DNA from: Bacillota bacterium
Lineage (GTDB): Bacteria > Bacillota > UBA4882 > UBA8346
DNA length: 6,380 nucleotides
Assembly (NCBI GenBank): GCA_023415375.1
Contig: JAEZKW010000013.1
Location: 1-6,380, forward strand
Reading direction: 5' to 3'
The notes under the pieces were generated by a model, which worked only from the letters and a program-made list of their open reading frames with translations, searched no databases and was not told the DNA's origin. How positions within the stretch are numbered: position 1 is the stretch's first letter; every line of letters begins with the position of its first letter. The translations under genes were made by a program, and so were the position numbers. Positions 6,305 to 6,380 of the stretch are shown in pieces.

Positions 6305-6380
6305 TCAATATCTGACACAAACATTACAAAATTGAGTTAACAATAAGTTACGGAGTATTTCGTATTGTGTATACAGAACC

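Larger units (their letters stand above)
6220..6380 (-). promoter_or_regulatory. Upstream control region of the nif operon
   Basis: This is 161 bases of AT-rich sequence with no credible gene on either strand. It holds the candidate promoter and dyad listed separately, a second weaker dyad (ATTG, 6 bases, CAAT) at 6331-6344, and the 8-base palindrome TGTATACA at 6368-6375. I find no TGGCAC-N5-TTGC sigma-54 promoter and no TGT-N10-ACA NifA site within it. The operon promoter is expected here because nifH is the first gene and no gene is seen upstream inside the window. Confidence 0.7.

Noticed and set aside
6252..6350. Direct repeat TAACTTA at 6252-6258 and 6344-6350
   Set aside because: Seven AT-rich bases repeated about 90 bases apart is expected by chance in this region.

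Overview
The window holds one minus-strand operon for molybdenum nitrogenase. Read in the direction of transcription, from high to low coordinates, the order is nifH - nifI1 - nifI2 - nifD - nifK - nifE. All six genes are complete, and nifE stops only 3 bases before the window edge. The next genes of the cluster (usually nifN and nifB) would lie beyond that edge.

The organism is most likely an anaerobic member of the Bacillota (Clostridia or relatives). Four things point there. Two PII-like genes sit between nifH and nifD, as in group III nif clusters of anaerobic Firmicutes, sulfate reducers and methanogens. NifD carries the roughly 50-residue insertion known from Clostridium pasteurianum. 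NifK is short and lacks the N-terminal extension seen in Azotobacter. Shine-Dalgarno sites are strong and purine-rich. Genus cannot be set from this sequence. No sigma-54 promoter or NifA site is visible in the 161 bases before nifH; a sigma-A type promoter with an extended -10 is the best candidate, with a dyad over its -10.

Layout: 6220-6380 upstream control region; 5395-6219 nifH; 5037-5363 nifI1; 4913-5036 a 124-base gap filled by two adjacent long stem-loops; 4532-4912 nifI2; 2837-4462 nifD; 1408-2784 nifK; 4-1377 nifE. The other gaps are 30-69 bases.

How the parts work together: NifH (Fe protein) passes electrons to the NifDK tetramer, which reduces N2. NifE, with NifN, is the scaffold on which the FeMo-cofactor precursor matures before transfer to NifDK. 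NifI1 and NifI2 sense 2-oxoglutarate and ATP and, when ammonium is plentiful, bind NifDK and switch it off. All P-cluster, FeMo-co and Fe4S4 ligands that could be checked are present, so the enzyme looks intact. The catalytic genes are a known type. The less explained parts are the tandem hairpins between nifI1 and nifI2, the dyad at the nifH promoter, and a terminator-shaped hairpin inside nifE on the antisense strand. I see no evidence for a wholly new system here.
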